Assembly: GCA_016779015.1 (NCBI GenBank)
Contig: JADHOK010000012.1
Span: 1-22,507, forward strand
Source: PS1 clade bacterium
Lineage (GTDB): Bacteria; Pseudomonadota; Alphaproteobacteria; RS24
DNA length: 22,507 nt
Direction of reading: 5' to 3'
Part shown: positions 1-8,821 of the stretch, one piece after another
Position numbering within the stretch: position 1 is the stretch's first letter
How the letters are laid out: every line of letters begins with the position of its first letter
Made by a program: the position numbers and the translations under genes
The notes under the pieces: model-generated
Seen by the model: only the letters and a program-made list of their open reading frames with translations
The model's database searches: none
What the model was told of the DNA's origin: nothing

Positions 1-1
1 C

Positions 2-340
2 GATAAGATAATCTATTGCGCCGGCGCGGTGGCCGAGGCCTATGAGACCATGGGCGGTGAGGTGATGTGGGTCGGCAAGCCGCACCAAATGGTTTATCAG
101 CGCGCCATGGCCCAGCTCGCCGAGATGACGGGCCTTGACGCACCGCGCCTGCTAGCCATTGGGGACGGCCCGAAGACTGATATTCCGGGCGCGCAAAGCG
201 CCGGTATTGACGCCGTTTTCATCGCCGGTGGTCTTGCCGCCGCCTCGGGTGCCGATATTGACAGCCCCGAGGCCATCGCCGCGTTGCTGCTCGGCGAAAA
301 CACCCATGCGCGTTACGCCATGCGCCATCTGGTCTGGTAG
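2..340 (+). CDS. HAD-superfamily class IIA hydrolase, 3' part only
   Basis: The gene is cut by the left edge; the frame is open from base 2 to a TAG at 338-340, giving 112 C-terminal residues. HAD-IIA enzymes are cytoplasmic Asp-dependent phosphohydrolases related to NagD and 4-nitrophenylphosphatase. Visible motifs are the CAGA..AEAYE segment, the GKPH motif (substrate/cap side, with the motif III lysine) and the GDGPKTDIPGA segment, which carries the motif IV acidic residues that hold Mg2+. The pattern best fits the alphaproteobacterial TIGR01459-type subgroup, from memory of the family. The nucleophile DxD of motif I lies outside the window, so activity cannot be judged. The physiological substrate is unknown. 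It lies 44 bp upstream of ribF on the same strand and is probably cotranscribed. Confidence 0.85.
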   Translation, partial: DKIIYCAGAVAEAYETMGGEVMWVGKPHQMVYQRAMAQLAEMTGLDAPRLLAIGDGPKTDIPGAQSAGIDAVFIAGGLAAASGADIDSPEAIAALLLGENTHARYAMRHLVW

Positions 341-384
341 CCGCCATCTGCCAGCTTGTTAATCGTCGCGGCGCGGCCTAAATT

Positions 385-1359
385 ATGCCCATGAGTTCAC
401 CCGCCGCGAAACCAATAGCCCTTTATCGCAGCCTCGACGCCCTGCCCGACACGGCGCGTGGCGCGGTGCTGGCCATCGGCAATTTTGACGGCGTGCATTT
501 CGGCCATCAGCAAGTGATTGCCGATGCCCGCGCCCTGGCCGACGCCAAAGCTGCGCCTTTGGGCGTGATGCTGTTCGACCCTCACCCGCAGCAGTTTTTT
601 GCGCCCGACAACCCGCCCTTTCGACTGACGCGATTGGTCACGCGCGCCGCCCTATTGGCCGATCTGGGGGTCGACTTTACCCTTGGCCTGCCTTTTGGCG
701 CCGCCATGGCGGCCTGCGAAGCGGAGGATTTCATCGCCGATATTCTGGTCGAGCGGCTCGGCGTGGCAGCGGTTTGCGTCGGCTATGATTTTTGTTTCGG
801 CAAAGGCCGCAAAGGCAATTTTACCATGCTGCGAGATGTCGGCGGCGAAATGGGTTTTGAGACGCTGGCCACTGAGGCGGTGATGCAGCCCGACAGCACC
901 ACCCCTTATTCATCCTCGGCCATTCGCAATTTCCTGCGCGATGGCGAGCCAGAAAAAGCCGCCGCATTAATGGGCCATGCCTTTGCGATAGAAGCGGCGG
1001 TGCAACAGGGCGACCAGCGCGGACGCACGATCGGTTTTGCCACCGCCAATATGCCGCTGGATGATTATGTGCTGCCGAAATTCGGCGTTTATGCGGTGCG
1101 CGCCGAAATATTGGATGGCGGATTTGCCGGCGCGGTGCTGAACGGCGTTGCCAATCTCGGCATGCGCCCGACCGTCGGCACGGACAAGCCGCGCCTCGAA
1201 AGTCATTTCTTCGATTTTGAAGGCGATCTATACGGCGCTAATCTGCGCGTCTCGCTATTGCACTTCATTCGCGCCGAACAAAAATTTGACGGCCTCGACG
1301 CGCTGCAATCGCAAATCGCCAAAGATAGCGACCAAGCGCGCGAAATGCTTGGCAGTTAG
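385..1359 (+). CDS. ribF: bifunctional riboflavin kinase / FAD synthetase RibF
   Basis: This 324-residue protein has the usual RibF length and both domains. The N-terminal FMN adenylyltransferase has the nucleotide-binding GNFDGVHFGH at residues 32-41, VGYDFCFGKGRKG at about 132-144 and YSSSAIR at 175-181. The C-terminal riboflavin kinase has GRTIGFATAN at 213-222 (usually GFPTAN; Pro is Ala here), GVANLGMRPT at 254-263 and LESHFFDF at 271-278 with the conserved Glu. It makes FMN from riboflavin and then FAD in the cytoplasm. Translation is placed at the ATG at 385; a second ATG at 391 is equally possible because no strong ribosome-binding site is seen. The next gene, ileS, begins 25 bp downstream, a common alphaproteobacterial neighbour, so the two are likely cotranscribed. 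Confidence 0.96.
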   Translation: MPMSSPAAKPIALYRSLDALPDTARGAVLAIGNFDGVHFGHQQVIADARALADAKAAPLGVMLFDPHPQQFFAPDNPPFRLTRLVTRAALLADLGVDFTLGLPFGAAMAACEAEDFIADILVERLGVAAVCVGYDFCFGKGRKGNFTMLRDVGGEMGFETLATEAVMQPDSTTPYSSSAIRNFLRDGEPEKAAALMGHAFAIEAAVQQGDQRGRTIGFATANMPLDDYVLPKFGVYAVRAEILDGGFAGAVLNGVANLGMRPTVGTDKPRLESHFFDFEGDLYGANLRVSLLHFIRAEQKFDGLDALQSQIAKDSDQAREMLGS

Positions 1360-1384
1360 CGGCGCTATTGCTACAAGGCAAGCC

Positions 1385-4183
1385 ATGAGTGACGAGACAA
1401 ATGACCGAGATTGGCGCGAGACGCTGAACCTGCCACAAACCGAATTTCCTATGAAAGCCGGCCTGCCGAAGCGCGAGCCGGATATTTTGGCCCATTGGGA
1501 AAAAATAGGTCTGTACCAGCGCCTGCGCGCCGCCGCCAAAGGCCGCGAAAAATTCGTGCTGCATGACGGCCCGCCATATGCCAATGGCGATATTCATATC
1601 GGCCATTCGCTCAACAAAATTCTCAAAGACGTGATTGTGCGCGCCCATCAAATGATGGGGCGCGATGCCGTCTATGTGCCGGGCTGGGATTGCCATGGCC
1701 TACCGATTGAATGGAAAATCGAAGAACAATATCGCAATAAAGGCCAAGACAAAGACCAAGTGCCGGCCGGCGAATTTCGCGCCCAGTGCCGCGCCTTTGC
1801 CGAAAAATGGGTGGCCATTCAGTCCGAGCAGTTTCAACGCCTCGGCGTTGTCGGCGATTGGGACAATCCCTACACCACCATGGCCTATGAAGCCGAAGCG
1901 GTGATTGTCGCCGAATTTCAGAAATTCATCATGGACGGCTCGCTTTATCGCGGCTCCAAACCGGTAATGTGGTCAGTCGTCGAGAAGACCGCTTTGGCCG
2001 AAGCGGAAGTGGAATATGAAGAGCATGTCTCGCCGACCATATTCGTCAAATTTCCAATCAAGGGGATGGATAATAGTTTCGCCGTCATCTGGACAACGAC
2101 GCCATGGACCATCCCCGGCAACCGCGCCATCGCCTATTCGGCCGCTCTGACCTACGGGCTTTACGCGGCCGCAGGCGCGCAATATGTGCTGTGCGATAAT
2201 CTTGCAGCCCAAGTCATGCAGGCAGCCGAGATCGAGGATTATGAGCGTGTCGGCGATATCGACCCGTCGGGGCTGGTGTGCATGCACCCGTTTAACGGGC
2301 AAGGGTATGATTTCGAAGTGCCGGTGCTGGCCGGCGATTTCGTCACTGACGAGACCGGTACCGGTCTGGTGCATATCGCGCCTGGCCATGGTCAAGACGA
2401 TTTCGAGCTGGGTATGCAGCACAATATCGAAGTGCCGTTTACGGTCGATGAGGCGGGGGTGTATTTCGACAATGTGCCGGTATTTGCCGGCAAGCGTGTA
2501 CTCGATGAAAAAGGCAAAGACGGCGACGCCAATGGCGCGGTCATCGGCGCGCTGGTGACGGCCGACCGTTTGCTGGCTAAAGGCAAGCTGCGCCACCAAT
2601 ATCCGCATAGCTGGCGGTCCAAAGCGCCGCTCATATTCCGTAACACGCCGCAATGGTTCATCTCGATGGAGAAAAACGGCCTGCGCGACACGGCGCTGAA
2701 AGCCATTGATACGGTCAATTGGTACCCGAAAGCGGGGCGCAACCGCATTCATTCAATGATCGAAAACCGCCCCGATTGGGTGGTCTCGCGCCAACGCGCT
2801 TGGGGCGTGCCGCTGACAATTTTTGTCGATAAAAAAACCGGCGAACCGCTGCGCGATGCGGCGGTCAATCAGCGCATTGTCGAAGCGGTGAAAAAACACG
2901 GCGCGGATGCGTGGTTCGACACTGACCCGCAGGATTTCTTAGGGGCCGATTACGCGGCCAATGATTACGAGCAGGTCGGTGATATTCTCGATGTCTGGTT
3001 CGATAGCGGCGTGACGCATGCTTTTGTCATGGAAGCGCGCGATGATCTGAGCTGGCCGGCCGATGTCTATTTCGAAGGCTCCGACCAGCATCGCGGTTGG
3101 TTCCACTCCTCGCTGTTGGAGGCCTGCGCGACGCGCGGCGCGGCACCTTACAAAAATGCCGTCACCCATGGCTTCACCATGAATGAGCAGGGCAAGAAAA
3201 TGTCCAAATCTTTGGGCAATGCGGTCGACCCGCTGAAAATCATCCAGCAATCGGGGGCCGAGATTATCCGCTTGTGGACCATGTCGTGCGACTACTCCGA
3301 AGACCAGCGCATCGGGCCTGAGATTATCAAAGCCAATACCGACGCCTATCGCAAAATCCGCAATGGGTTCCGCTTTTTGCTCGGCAATCTGGCCGGTTTT
3401 GACGAGGCTGAGCGGGTCGCGCCCGAAGAAATGCCCGAATTGGAACGCTATATGCTGCACCGTCTGGCCGAGCTGGACGCGCTGGTGCGCGACAATTACA
3501 GCCATTTCGATTTCCGCAAAATTTATCAGGCGCTGTTCAATTTTATGACCGTTGACCTGTCGGCGTTTTATTTTGATATCCGCAAAGACACGCTTTATTG
3601 CGACGCGCCGTCGAGCCTTGAGCGGCGCGCCTGCCTCACCGTAATGGATATTGCTTTTCATTGTCTAACGCGCTGGTTCGCGCCGGTTTTGTGTTTCACC
3701 ACAGAGGAAATCTGGCAATCGCGTTTCGGCATTACCGATGACAGCGTGCATTTGCAGCAATTTATCGACGTGCCGACCGACTGGCGTGACGATACGCTGG
3801 CCGCAAAATGGGACGATATCCGCAAAGTGCGCCGCGTCGTCACCGGCGCGCTGGAAGTGGAGCGGCGCGATAAACGCATCGGCTCCAGTCTCGAAGCGGC
3901 CCCGATAGTGCATATTACCAATGCGTCGCTCATGGCCGCGGTTGATGGCCAGAACATGGCCGATATTTGCATCACCTCGCAAATTGAACTGACCGACACA
4001 GCCGCTCCGACCGAGGCTTTCACGCTGGAAGATGTGGCCGGCGTCGCCGTGATACCGCGTCTGGCCGAGGGCAAAAAATGCCAACGCTCTTGGAAAATTC
4101 TGCCCGAGGTCGGCTCGGTCGAGGGCTATCCTGATTTGACCCCGCGCGATGCCGCCGCGGTGGCCGAATATGATGCGCGTTAA
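1385..4183 (+). CDS. ileS: isoleucyl-tRNA synthetase
   Basis: This class I aminoacyl-tRNA synthetase charges tRNA-Ile in the cytoplasm. The 932-residue product has HIGH at residues 71-74 (after PPYANGD) and KMSKS at 605-609. The editing (CP1) domain lies between them and includes TTTPWTIPGNRA and the GTGLVHIAPGHGQDD segment. The frame is open further upstream into ribF, but the ATG at 1385 gives the typical N-terminus (LNLPQTEFPMKAGLPKREP) and a 25-bp spacer after ribF. The C-terminal zinc module is degenerate: where many bacterial enzymes have CxxC...CxxC, only C899 remains, with S902, T919 and D922 at the other positions. From memory this also occurs in other alphaproteobacterial IleS proteins. 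The last 14 bases overlap the lspA start. Confidence 0.98.
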   Translation: MSDETNDRDWRETLNLPQTEFPMKAGLPKREPDILAHWEKIGLYQRLRAAAKGREKFVLHDGPPYANGDIHIGHSLNKILKDVIVRAHQMMGRDAVYVPGWDCHGLPIEWKIEEQYRNKGQDKDQVPAGEFRAQCRAFAEKWVAIQSEQFQRLGVVGDWDNPYTTMAYEAEAVIVAEFQKFIMDGSLYRGSKPVMWSVVEKTALAEAEVEYEEHVSPTIFVKFPIKGMDNSFAVIWTTTPWTIPGNRAIAYSAALTYGLYAAAGAQYVLCDNLAAQVMQAAEIEDYERVGDIDPSGLVCMHPFNGQGYDFEVPVLAGDFVTDETGTGLVHIAPGHGQDDFELGMQHNIEVPFTVDEAGVYFDNVPVFAGKRVLDEKGKDGDANGAVIGALVTADRLLAKGKLRHQYPHSWRSKAPLIFRNTPQWFISMEKNGLRDTALKAIDTVNWYPKAGRNRIHSMIENRPDWVVSRQRAWGVPLTIFVDKKTGEPLRDAAVNQRIVEAVKKHGADAWFDTDPQDFLGADYAANDYEQVGDILDVWFDSGVTHAFVMEARDDLSWPADVYFEGSDQHRGWFHSSLLEACATRGAAPYKNAVTHGFTMNEQGKKMSKSLGNAVDPLKIIQQSGAEIIRLWTMSCDYSEDQRIGPEIIKANTDAYRKIRNGFRFLLGNLAGFDEAERVAPEEMPELERYMLHRLAELDALVRDNYSHFDFRKIYQALFNFMTVDLSAFYFDIRKDTLYCDAPSSLERRACLTVMDIAFHCLTRWFAPVLCFTTEEIWQSRFGITDDSVHLQQFIDVPTDWRDDTLAAKWDDIRKVRRVVTGALEVERRDKRIGSSLEAAPIVHITNASLMAAVDGQNMADICITSQIELTDTAAPTEAFTLEDVAGVAVIPRLAEGKKCQRSWKILPEVGSVEGYPDLTPRDAAAVAEYDAR

Positions 4184-4673
4184 GCCGCTCCCCTTAAAAA
4201 CCGCCCTGCTGCTGACATTGGTGCTGGCGTCGATAGACCAGCTGAGCAAGATCGCCATTGTTTTTGGTGACCCTTTCGGTGGTGGTTTTTGGACCGGGTT
4301 CGCCACCCATGAGACGCAGCATATTTTGCCGTTTCTCGATTTCACGCTGATTTGGAATGAGGGCATAAGCTATGGGCTGTTCGCCGAAGGCGGCAATGCC
4401 GGTCGTTATGCGCTGATTATTGTGTCGCTCGCAGCGATTGGGTTTTTCGCTTATCTGATGCGCGGGGCCGCGTATTTTCGCCAATCGCTAGCTTATGCGC
4501 TGATTGCCGGCGGCGCATTGGGCAATCTCATCGACCGCCTATGGCACGGCGCGGTGGTTGATTTCATCTCGCTGCACGCGGCCGGTTATTATTGGTATGT
4601 TTTCAATCTTGCCGATATTTGGATTACCTTCGCGGTAATTATTCTGATTTATGACGCTTTCCGTGCTCGCTGA
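4170..4673 (+). CDS. lspA: lipoprotein signal peptidase (signal peptidase II)
   Basis: LspA is an inner-membrane aspartyl protease that cleaves prolipoproteins before the lipid-modified Cys. The 167-residue protein has about four hydrophobic segments (roughly residues 10-30, 55-72, 80-97 and 145-162). It keeps the family signature GGALGNLIDR (115-123), VVDF with catalytic D131, and FNLAD with catalytic D149; these match the dyad known from the P. aeruginosa enzyme. Three in-frame ATGs exist at 4149, 4170 and 4173. I chose 4170 because it yields a normal N-terminus; 4173 is equally possible. All of them overlap the ileS end, implying translational coupling. Two predicted lipoproteins follow immediately, both plausible substrates. 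Confidence 0.94.
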   Translation: MMRVKPLPLKTALLLTLVLASIDQLSKIAIVFGDPFGGGFWTGFATHETQHILPFLDFTLIWNEGISYGLFAEGGNAGRYALIIVSLAAIGFFAYLMRGAAYFRQSLAYALIAGGALGNLIDRLWHGAVVDFISLHAAGYYWYVFNLADIWITFAVIILIYDAFRAR

Positions 4674-4692
4674 TTTCGGTTATACAAATCGC

Positions 4693-5118
4693 ATGACAAA
4701 TAAATTTCTCCTGCGCCTGACTTGTGTCGCTCTCATCGCCCCTACATTGGCGGCGTGCGGCCTTGGCTACTCCAAAAACCCACCGGATGAGTTTAATATT
4801 GTGCGTCGGCCACCGCTCATTCTGCCGCCGGAATTTGACCTGCGTCCGCCGACCGGCGACCAGCAAGCACCGGCCGCACGGCAGGGCTCAGAATTGGCGC
4901 GACTGGTCGTATTGCGCAATTTGCCGGGCGAAAAACAACCCGATGCGGTTGAACAACGCTTGCTCGACAAAGCCGCGCGCGATGAAGTTTATGGCGGCGG
5001 CATTCGCGAAGCGCTGGCCAATAAAGGCTCCGGCAAAGTCAGTGAAGAGGCCGCGGTCATAGAAGCTTTGGTAATTGATCAGGCCGAAACCGGCCAGCCC
5101 GCACCGACAACCGAATAA
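4693..5118 (+). CDS. DUF3035 lipoprotein (possibly BamF-type)
   Basis: A small 141-residue lipoprotein. The N-terminus is a type II signal peptide with lipobox LAAC (Cys22), so it should be processed by the LspA encoded just upstream and sent to the outer membrane. The mature part opens with a Pro-rich stretch (KNPPDEFNIVRRPPLILPPE, about residues 28-47), the hallmark of DUF3035 proteins that sit next to lspA in alphaproteobacteria. Database entries for this family are sometimes named BamF (beta-barrel assembly machinery); I recall this from memory and give it as a possibility only. The frame extends back to an ATG at 4651, but the start at 4693 places the signal sequence at the N-terminus. 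The spacer to lspA is 19 bp and to the next gene 16 bp. Confidence 0.85.
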   Translation: MTNKFLLRLTCVALIAPTLAACGLGYSKNPPDEFNIVRRPPLILPPEFDLRPPTGDQQAPAARQGSELARLVVLRNLPGEKQPDAVEQRLLDKAARDEVYGGGIREALANKGSGKVSEEAAVIEALVIDQAETGQPAPTTE

Positions 5119-5134
5119 AGCAGGCTCCGCCGCC

Positions 5135-6514
5135 ATGACACTCATGAGGCTGAAAAAATCCAACCCAATTATTGCTGTGCTTGCGGCGGGATCATTGCTG
5201 GCCGCGTGCAGTCGCGGGCCCGAAGGCCCAAAAGTCGAGACGGCGCGGCTCGATAATGGGCTGGAGATTATCGTCATCCCCGATTTCCGCGCCGATGTCG
5301 TCACTCATATGCTGTGGTACCGCGTCGGTTCGGCCGATGAGCCGAAAGGCAAATCGGGCATTGCGCATTTTTTTGAGCATTTGATGTTTCGCGGCACAGA
5401 AAACATTCCGTCCGGCGATTTTTCCAAAACCGTGGCGCGGCTGGGCGGACAAGATAACGCCTTCACCTCCTATGATTACACGGCCTATTTCCAACGCATC
5501 GCCAAAGACAAGCTGGGCAAGATGATGGAAATGGAAGCCGAGCGCATGCAAAAGCTCATCATCCAGCCCGATATTGTGGCGGTTGAACGCGACGTGATTT
5601 TGGAGGAACGCTCGATGCGCGTCGATGGTCGTCCGGCGGCGCTATTGAACGAGCAGATAAGGAAACGCCTGCACGCCGGCACGCCTTATGAGGTGCCGGT
5701 TATCGGCTGGCGCAAAGAGATCGCGCAATTAAATGCGGCCGATGCGGGGGCTTTCTATCAGCGTTATTACGCGCCCGATAATGCGGTGCTGGTGGTTGCC
5801 GGTGCGGTGACGCTGGACGAGGTCAAAGGGCTGGCCGAGACGCATTACGGGCCGCTCAAACCGAGCGGGCAACCGCGCGCGCCGCGCCAAGTGGCGGTGC
5901 AGCTGAGCGTCACCGATTATGACAAGCCCGAAGTGCTGAGCGATGCGCGGGTGCGCCAACGCAGTTGGCTGCGGCTTTACCGCCTGCCGCAATATCAGCG
6001 CGATGCCAAACGCCAATTCGCCGCCGCCGATGTGCTGGCTGAGGTGCTGGGGGGTGGATTGACCGGACGGCTTTATCAGGCGCTGGTGGTCGAGAGCCAA
6101 GTCGCCGTCGGCACCGGTGCCTATAGCGACACAAGCCGCCTCGATAATGGCGAGTTCATCATCTACGCAACACCGGCCGAGGGCACGGATTTCGCAAAAC
6201 TCGCAAGCGCCGTTAACACCGAGATTGAACGTGTGAAAAACGCTCCGGTAACCGAGGAAGAATTGCGCCGCGCCAAACGGCAATTGGTCTCCGACCTGGT
6301 ATTCGCGCGCGATAGCCAGCAAAGCATGGCCAATATTTTTGGCCGCGCCGCCATGCTGGGGTTGAGCCCTGACGATGTGTTGGGCTGGGTCGATGAGATT
6401 GAGGCGGTGACACAGGACGATGTGCGCGACGCGGCGCGCGCGCTGCTGGTTGAAGCGCATGCCATTACCGGCCATTTGGCCAGTGAAGGTAATACCAGTG
6501 AGGGCAATAAATGA
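5135..6514 (+). CDS. M16 family zinc metallopeptidase, catalytic subunit, lipoprotein
   Basis: This 459-residue pitrilysin/insulinase-family protease probably degrades short peptides in the periplasm. The inverted zinc motif HxxEH is intact as H78-F-F-E81-H82, followed about 75 residues later by the Glu-rich ERDVILEERSM stretch (E157 or E158 as third zinc ligand). The second M16 domain shows GGGLTGRLYQALV near residues 307-319. The N-terminus ends in LLAAC (Cys25), a lipobox, so it is likely lipid-anchored. The frame runs back to 5075 inside the previous gene; the ATG at 5135 is preferred because it puts the signal peptide first, with 5144 as an alternative. Its stop overlaps the start of the second M16 gene (ATGA), which suggests a heterodimer as in other M16B pairs. 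Confidence 0.93.
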   Translation: MTLMRLKKSNPIIAVLAAGSLLAACSRGPEGPKVETARLDNGLEIIVIPDFRADVVTHMLWYRVGSADEPKGKSGIAHFFEHLMFRGTENIPSGDFSKTVARLGGQDNAFTSYDYTAYFQRIAKDKLGKMMEMEAERMQKLIIQPDIVAVERDVILEERSMRVDGRPAALLNEQIRKRLHAGTPYEVPVIGWRKEIAQLNAADAGAFYQRYYAPDNAVLVVAGAVTLDEVKGLAETHYGPLKPSGQPRAPRQVAVQLSVTDYDKPEVLSDARVRQRSWLRLYRLPQYQRDAKRQFAAADVLAEVLGGGLTGRLYQALVVESQVAVGTGAYSDTSRLDNGEFIIYATPAEGTDFAKLASAVNTEIERVKNAPVTEEELRRAKRQLVSDLVFARDSQQSMANIFGRAAMLGLSPDDVLGWVDEIEAVTQDDVRDAARALLVEAHAITGHLASEGNTSEGNK

Positions 6515-7845
6515 GCCCGCACCGCGCCATAAAAGCCATGCTGGTCGGGCTGGTTTTAGCCGCATCGACGCTTGTTTCAGCGACCGTCTCAGTGCAAGCC
6601 GCCCCGCCGGTGCAATCCGTGGCCCTCCGCGATATGGAAGCGTGGCTGGTCAGCGATAAAAGCCTGCCTATCATCACCGTTAAAATGGCGTGGCGTGGCG
6701 GTTCGGCCAGTGACCCGGCCGGTAAATCCGGTTTGACCATGCTGCTGGCGCGCCTGATGAATGAAGGTGCCGGCGAGTTGCCCGCGCAGGCCTTTCAGCA
6801 AGCCTTGGCCGATAATGCAATCTCGCTCTCCTTTAATGCCGGGCGCGATGAATTGACCGGCACGCTGCGGTGTTTGAGCCGCTATCGCGATGTCTGTTTC
6901 AAGCTGTTGCGCCTCGCCATCACCGCGCCGCGTTTTGACGACGAAGCGGTGGCGCGCATGCAGCGCGAACAAAGCGCCGCCATTTTGCGCAGCCAACAAA
7001 GCCCGCGCGTCCTTGCCAATCAAGAATTGGTGAAGCTGGCTTTTGGCGAGCATCCTTATGGGCGCCCGCGCAATGGCACGATGGAGAGCGTTGCCGCGCT
7101 GACGGCGGCTGATATTCGCGCGCATTACGAGAATATACTGGCGCGCGATAATCTGCTTCTTGCGGTGGTTGGCGATATGAACCGCGCTCAATTACGCCGC
7201 CTGATGCGCGATGTGTTTGCCGGTCTGCCCGCCGCAAACAAATTGCCACCGGTGGTGCCGGTAACGGTCGCGCCGGGGCCGACAAGCCGCCACATTGAGC
7301 GCGCCGGCCCGCAAACCAGCGTGGTGTTTGCCCAGCAAGGCATCGACCACAACCACCCTCTTTTCTTTGCCGATTTTGTGATGAACTCGATTTTGGGGGG
7401 CAGCGGCTTTTCCTCGCGCCTGACCGAGCAAGTGCGCGAACAACGCGGCCTCGCCTATAGCGTCTATAGTGGCACTTCGAATTATCAGCGCGCCGCCATG
7501 TGGAACGGCGCTGTGGCCAGCGATAATGCAACAGCGCAACAGGCGGTCGATATCATCCGCGCCGAGATGCGCCGCATCGCCGAGACGCCGGTGAGCGAAG
7601 AACGCCTCGCCACCGCCAAAACCTATCTCACCGGTAATTATGCACTGCGCTTCGATAGCGGCACAAAAATCGCCTCGCAGCTTATCGGCACGCAATTAAA
7701 TGGCTGGCCCATCAGCTATTTCAAAACCCGCAACGCCAATATTGAGGCGGTGCGCATTGCTGAGGTGCAAGCGGCTGCAAAACTTCTGACCCCCAACCGA
7801 TTATTGGTCGTCACGGTCGGCGGCACAGCCATTCGGCTCGACTAA
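6511..7845 (+). CDS. M16 family peptidase-like subunit without zinc site
   Basis: A 444-residue partner of the upstream M16 protease. A Sec-type signal peptide covers about residues 1-30 (ending SVQA before APPV), with no lipobox. In the aligned GKSGLTMLLARLM segment the HxxEH motif is lost: H, E and H become M77, A80 and R81, so it cannot bind catalytic zinc in the usual way. The second half keeps GGSGFSSRLTEQVREQRGLAYS, with R312 and Y316 of the R/Y pair that contacts substrate in non-catalytic M16 subunits. This is the known division of labour in M16B heterodimers, where one subunit brings zinc and the other the R/Y pair. The start ATG overlaps the stop of the upstream gene by 4 bases, indicating coupled translation in about equal amounts. 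Confidence 0.92.
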   Translation: MSPHRAIKAMLVGLVLAASTLVSATVSVQAAPPVQSVALRDMEAWLVSDKSLPIITVKMAWRGGSASDPAGKSGLTMLLARLMNEGAGELPAQAFQQALADNAISLSFNAGRDELTGTLRCLSRYRDVCFKLLRLAITAPRFDDEAVARMQREQSAAILRSQQSPRVLANQELVKLAFGEHPYGRPRNGTMESVAALTAADIRAHYENILARDNLLLAVVGDMNRAQLRRLMRDVFAGLPAANKLPPVVPVTVAPGPTSRHIERAGPQTSVVFAQQGIDHNHPLFFADFVMNSILGGSGFSSRLTEQVREQRGLAYSVYSGTSNYQRAAMWNGAVASDNATAQQAVDIIRAEMRRIAETPVSEERLATAKTYLTGNYALRFDSGTKIASQLIGTQLNGWPISYFKTRNANIEAVRIAEVQAAAKLLTPNRLLVVTVGGTAIRLD

Positions 7846-7896
7846 TCTCACCAGACAGCGATTGCGGATTTTGGAGCCGCTCTATAGGGTAATCGC

Positions 7897-8703
7897 ATGT
7901 GGTTTTTGCCCCTTTATGACGAAAATCCGAGCTTTCGGAAGCCGTTTTTGACCTATGCGATTATGGCGCTGTGTCTGGCGTGGTATTTCGGCTATCAAAT
8001 CAGCCAGCCGCCGCAAGCGGTGCTGGAATACGGGTTTATTCCGGCGCGGCTGTTTGCCGGATACGATCCGAGCTTTGAATATGGCGTCACGCCGCTGCCG
8101 ATTATCGCTACATTGCTGACCACCATGATCAGCCATGGCGGTTTTATGCATATTTTCGGCAATCTCTACGTCATGTATTTATTGGCCGATAATGTCGAGG
8201 ATGCGATCGGTCATGGGCCGAAATTCCTGCTGTTTGCGCTGATTACCGGCACGATCGGTACGGTCGGTCACGGGCTGGCCAACCCCGAAAGCACGACGCC
8301 TTTGGTCGGCCTCAGCGGCGTCTGCTCGGCGATGATAGGCGCCTATATTCTCTTATGGCCGCGCGCCAATATCAAAACGCTGATTGGCTTTTTCATCTTC
8401 TTTCGCACATTCAATGTTCCGGCGGTGTTGATTTTCGCTTTCTGGCTGTTCGGCCAGCTCAGCGGCTATCTCAATCCGCTAGGCAATGTGGCTTATGATG
8501 TGCATCTATATTCCATGGCGGCGGGCATGGTGCTGATACCGTTTTTCAAACGCCCGCAGGTGAAGTTTTTCCAAAAGCCTTTGAGCAAAGCGTTCAGCCG
8601 CAATGATGGGCCAACGCATGTGCCCAGTGTCGGGGGCCGCGCCAAAGCGCCGCCGCGCCGCATTGACCCGAATGACGGCAAAAACCCTTGGAACCGCGAT
8701 TAA
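7897..8703 (+). CDS. rhomboid family intramembrane serine protease
   Basis: A 268-residue polytopic membrane protein with about six hydrophobic segments. It keeps the rhomboid hallmarks: HGGFMHIFGN (80-89), giving the oxyanion-site H85 and N89; GLSG (138-141) with nucleophile S140; and H203 in VAYDVH near the last membrane segment as the catalytic partner. It is therefore predicted to be active and to cut membrane-spanning substrates, whose identity is unknown. The C-terminal tail of about 50 residues is basic, Pro-rich and probably cytosolic and disordered. The start is ATG 7897, 51 bp after the M16 gene on the same strand. It may share that transcript or use its own weak promoter in the spacer. 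Confidence 0.92.
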   Translation: MWFLPLYDENPSFRKPFLTYAIMALCLAWYFGYQISQPPQAVLEYGFIPARLFAGYDPSFEYGVTPLPIIATLLTTMISHGGFMHIFGNLYVMYLLADNVEDAIGHGPKFLLFALITGTIGTVGHGLANPESTTPLVGLSGVCSAMIGAYILLWPRANIKTLIGFFIFFRTFNVPAVLIFAFWLFGQLSGYLNPLGNVAYDVHLYSMAAGMVLIPFFKRPQVKFFQKPLSKAFSRNDGPTHVPSVGGRAKAPPRRIDPNDGKNPWNRD

Positions 8704-8821
8704 CGAATAGAGCGGGGCGTCAATCATGCGCCGCTATTTCATGCGTACCGAGCTGTGAACAGCCAAACAATCGAGCCAAATTTCGCGTGAGAATCATAAT
8801 TTTTTGACCTAGAGTTTTTGC

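Noticed and set aside
1148..1384. Upstream extension of the ileS frame into ribF
   Set aside because: The added residues are out-of-frame ribF sequence without similarity to IleS N-termini; the ATG at 1385 gives the normal start.
2939..3661. Long open frame on the minus strand inside ileS
   Set aside because: It is a shadow of the ileS codons; the translation has no recognisable family features and no ribosome-binding site.
7862..7888. Promoter-like TTGCGG and TATAGG ahead of the rhomboid gene
   Set aside because: The spacing of 15 bp is short and both boxes are weak; the gene may simply be read from the M16 transcript.
8711..8735. Possible terminator after the rhomboid gene (AGCGGGGCG with GCGCCGCT)
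   Set aside because: The stem is interrupted by bulged G bases and no T tract follows, so it is not convincing.
8795..8809. CATAAT and TTGACC ahead of the SHOCT-tailed gene as a promoter
   Set aside because: CATAAT has no good -35 at 16-18 bp, and TTGACC is only 12 bases from the ATG, so they do not form a usable pair.
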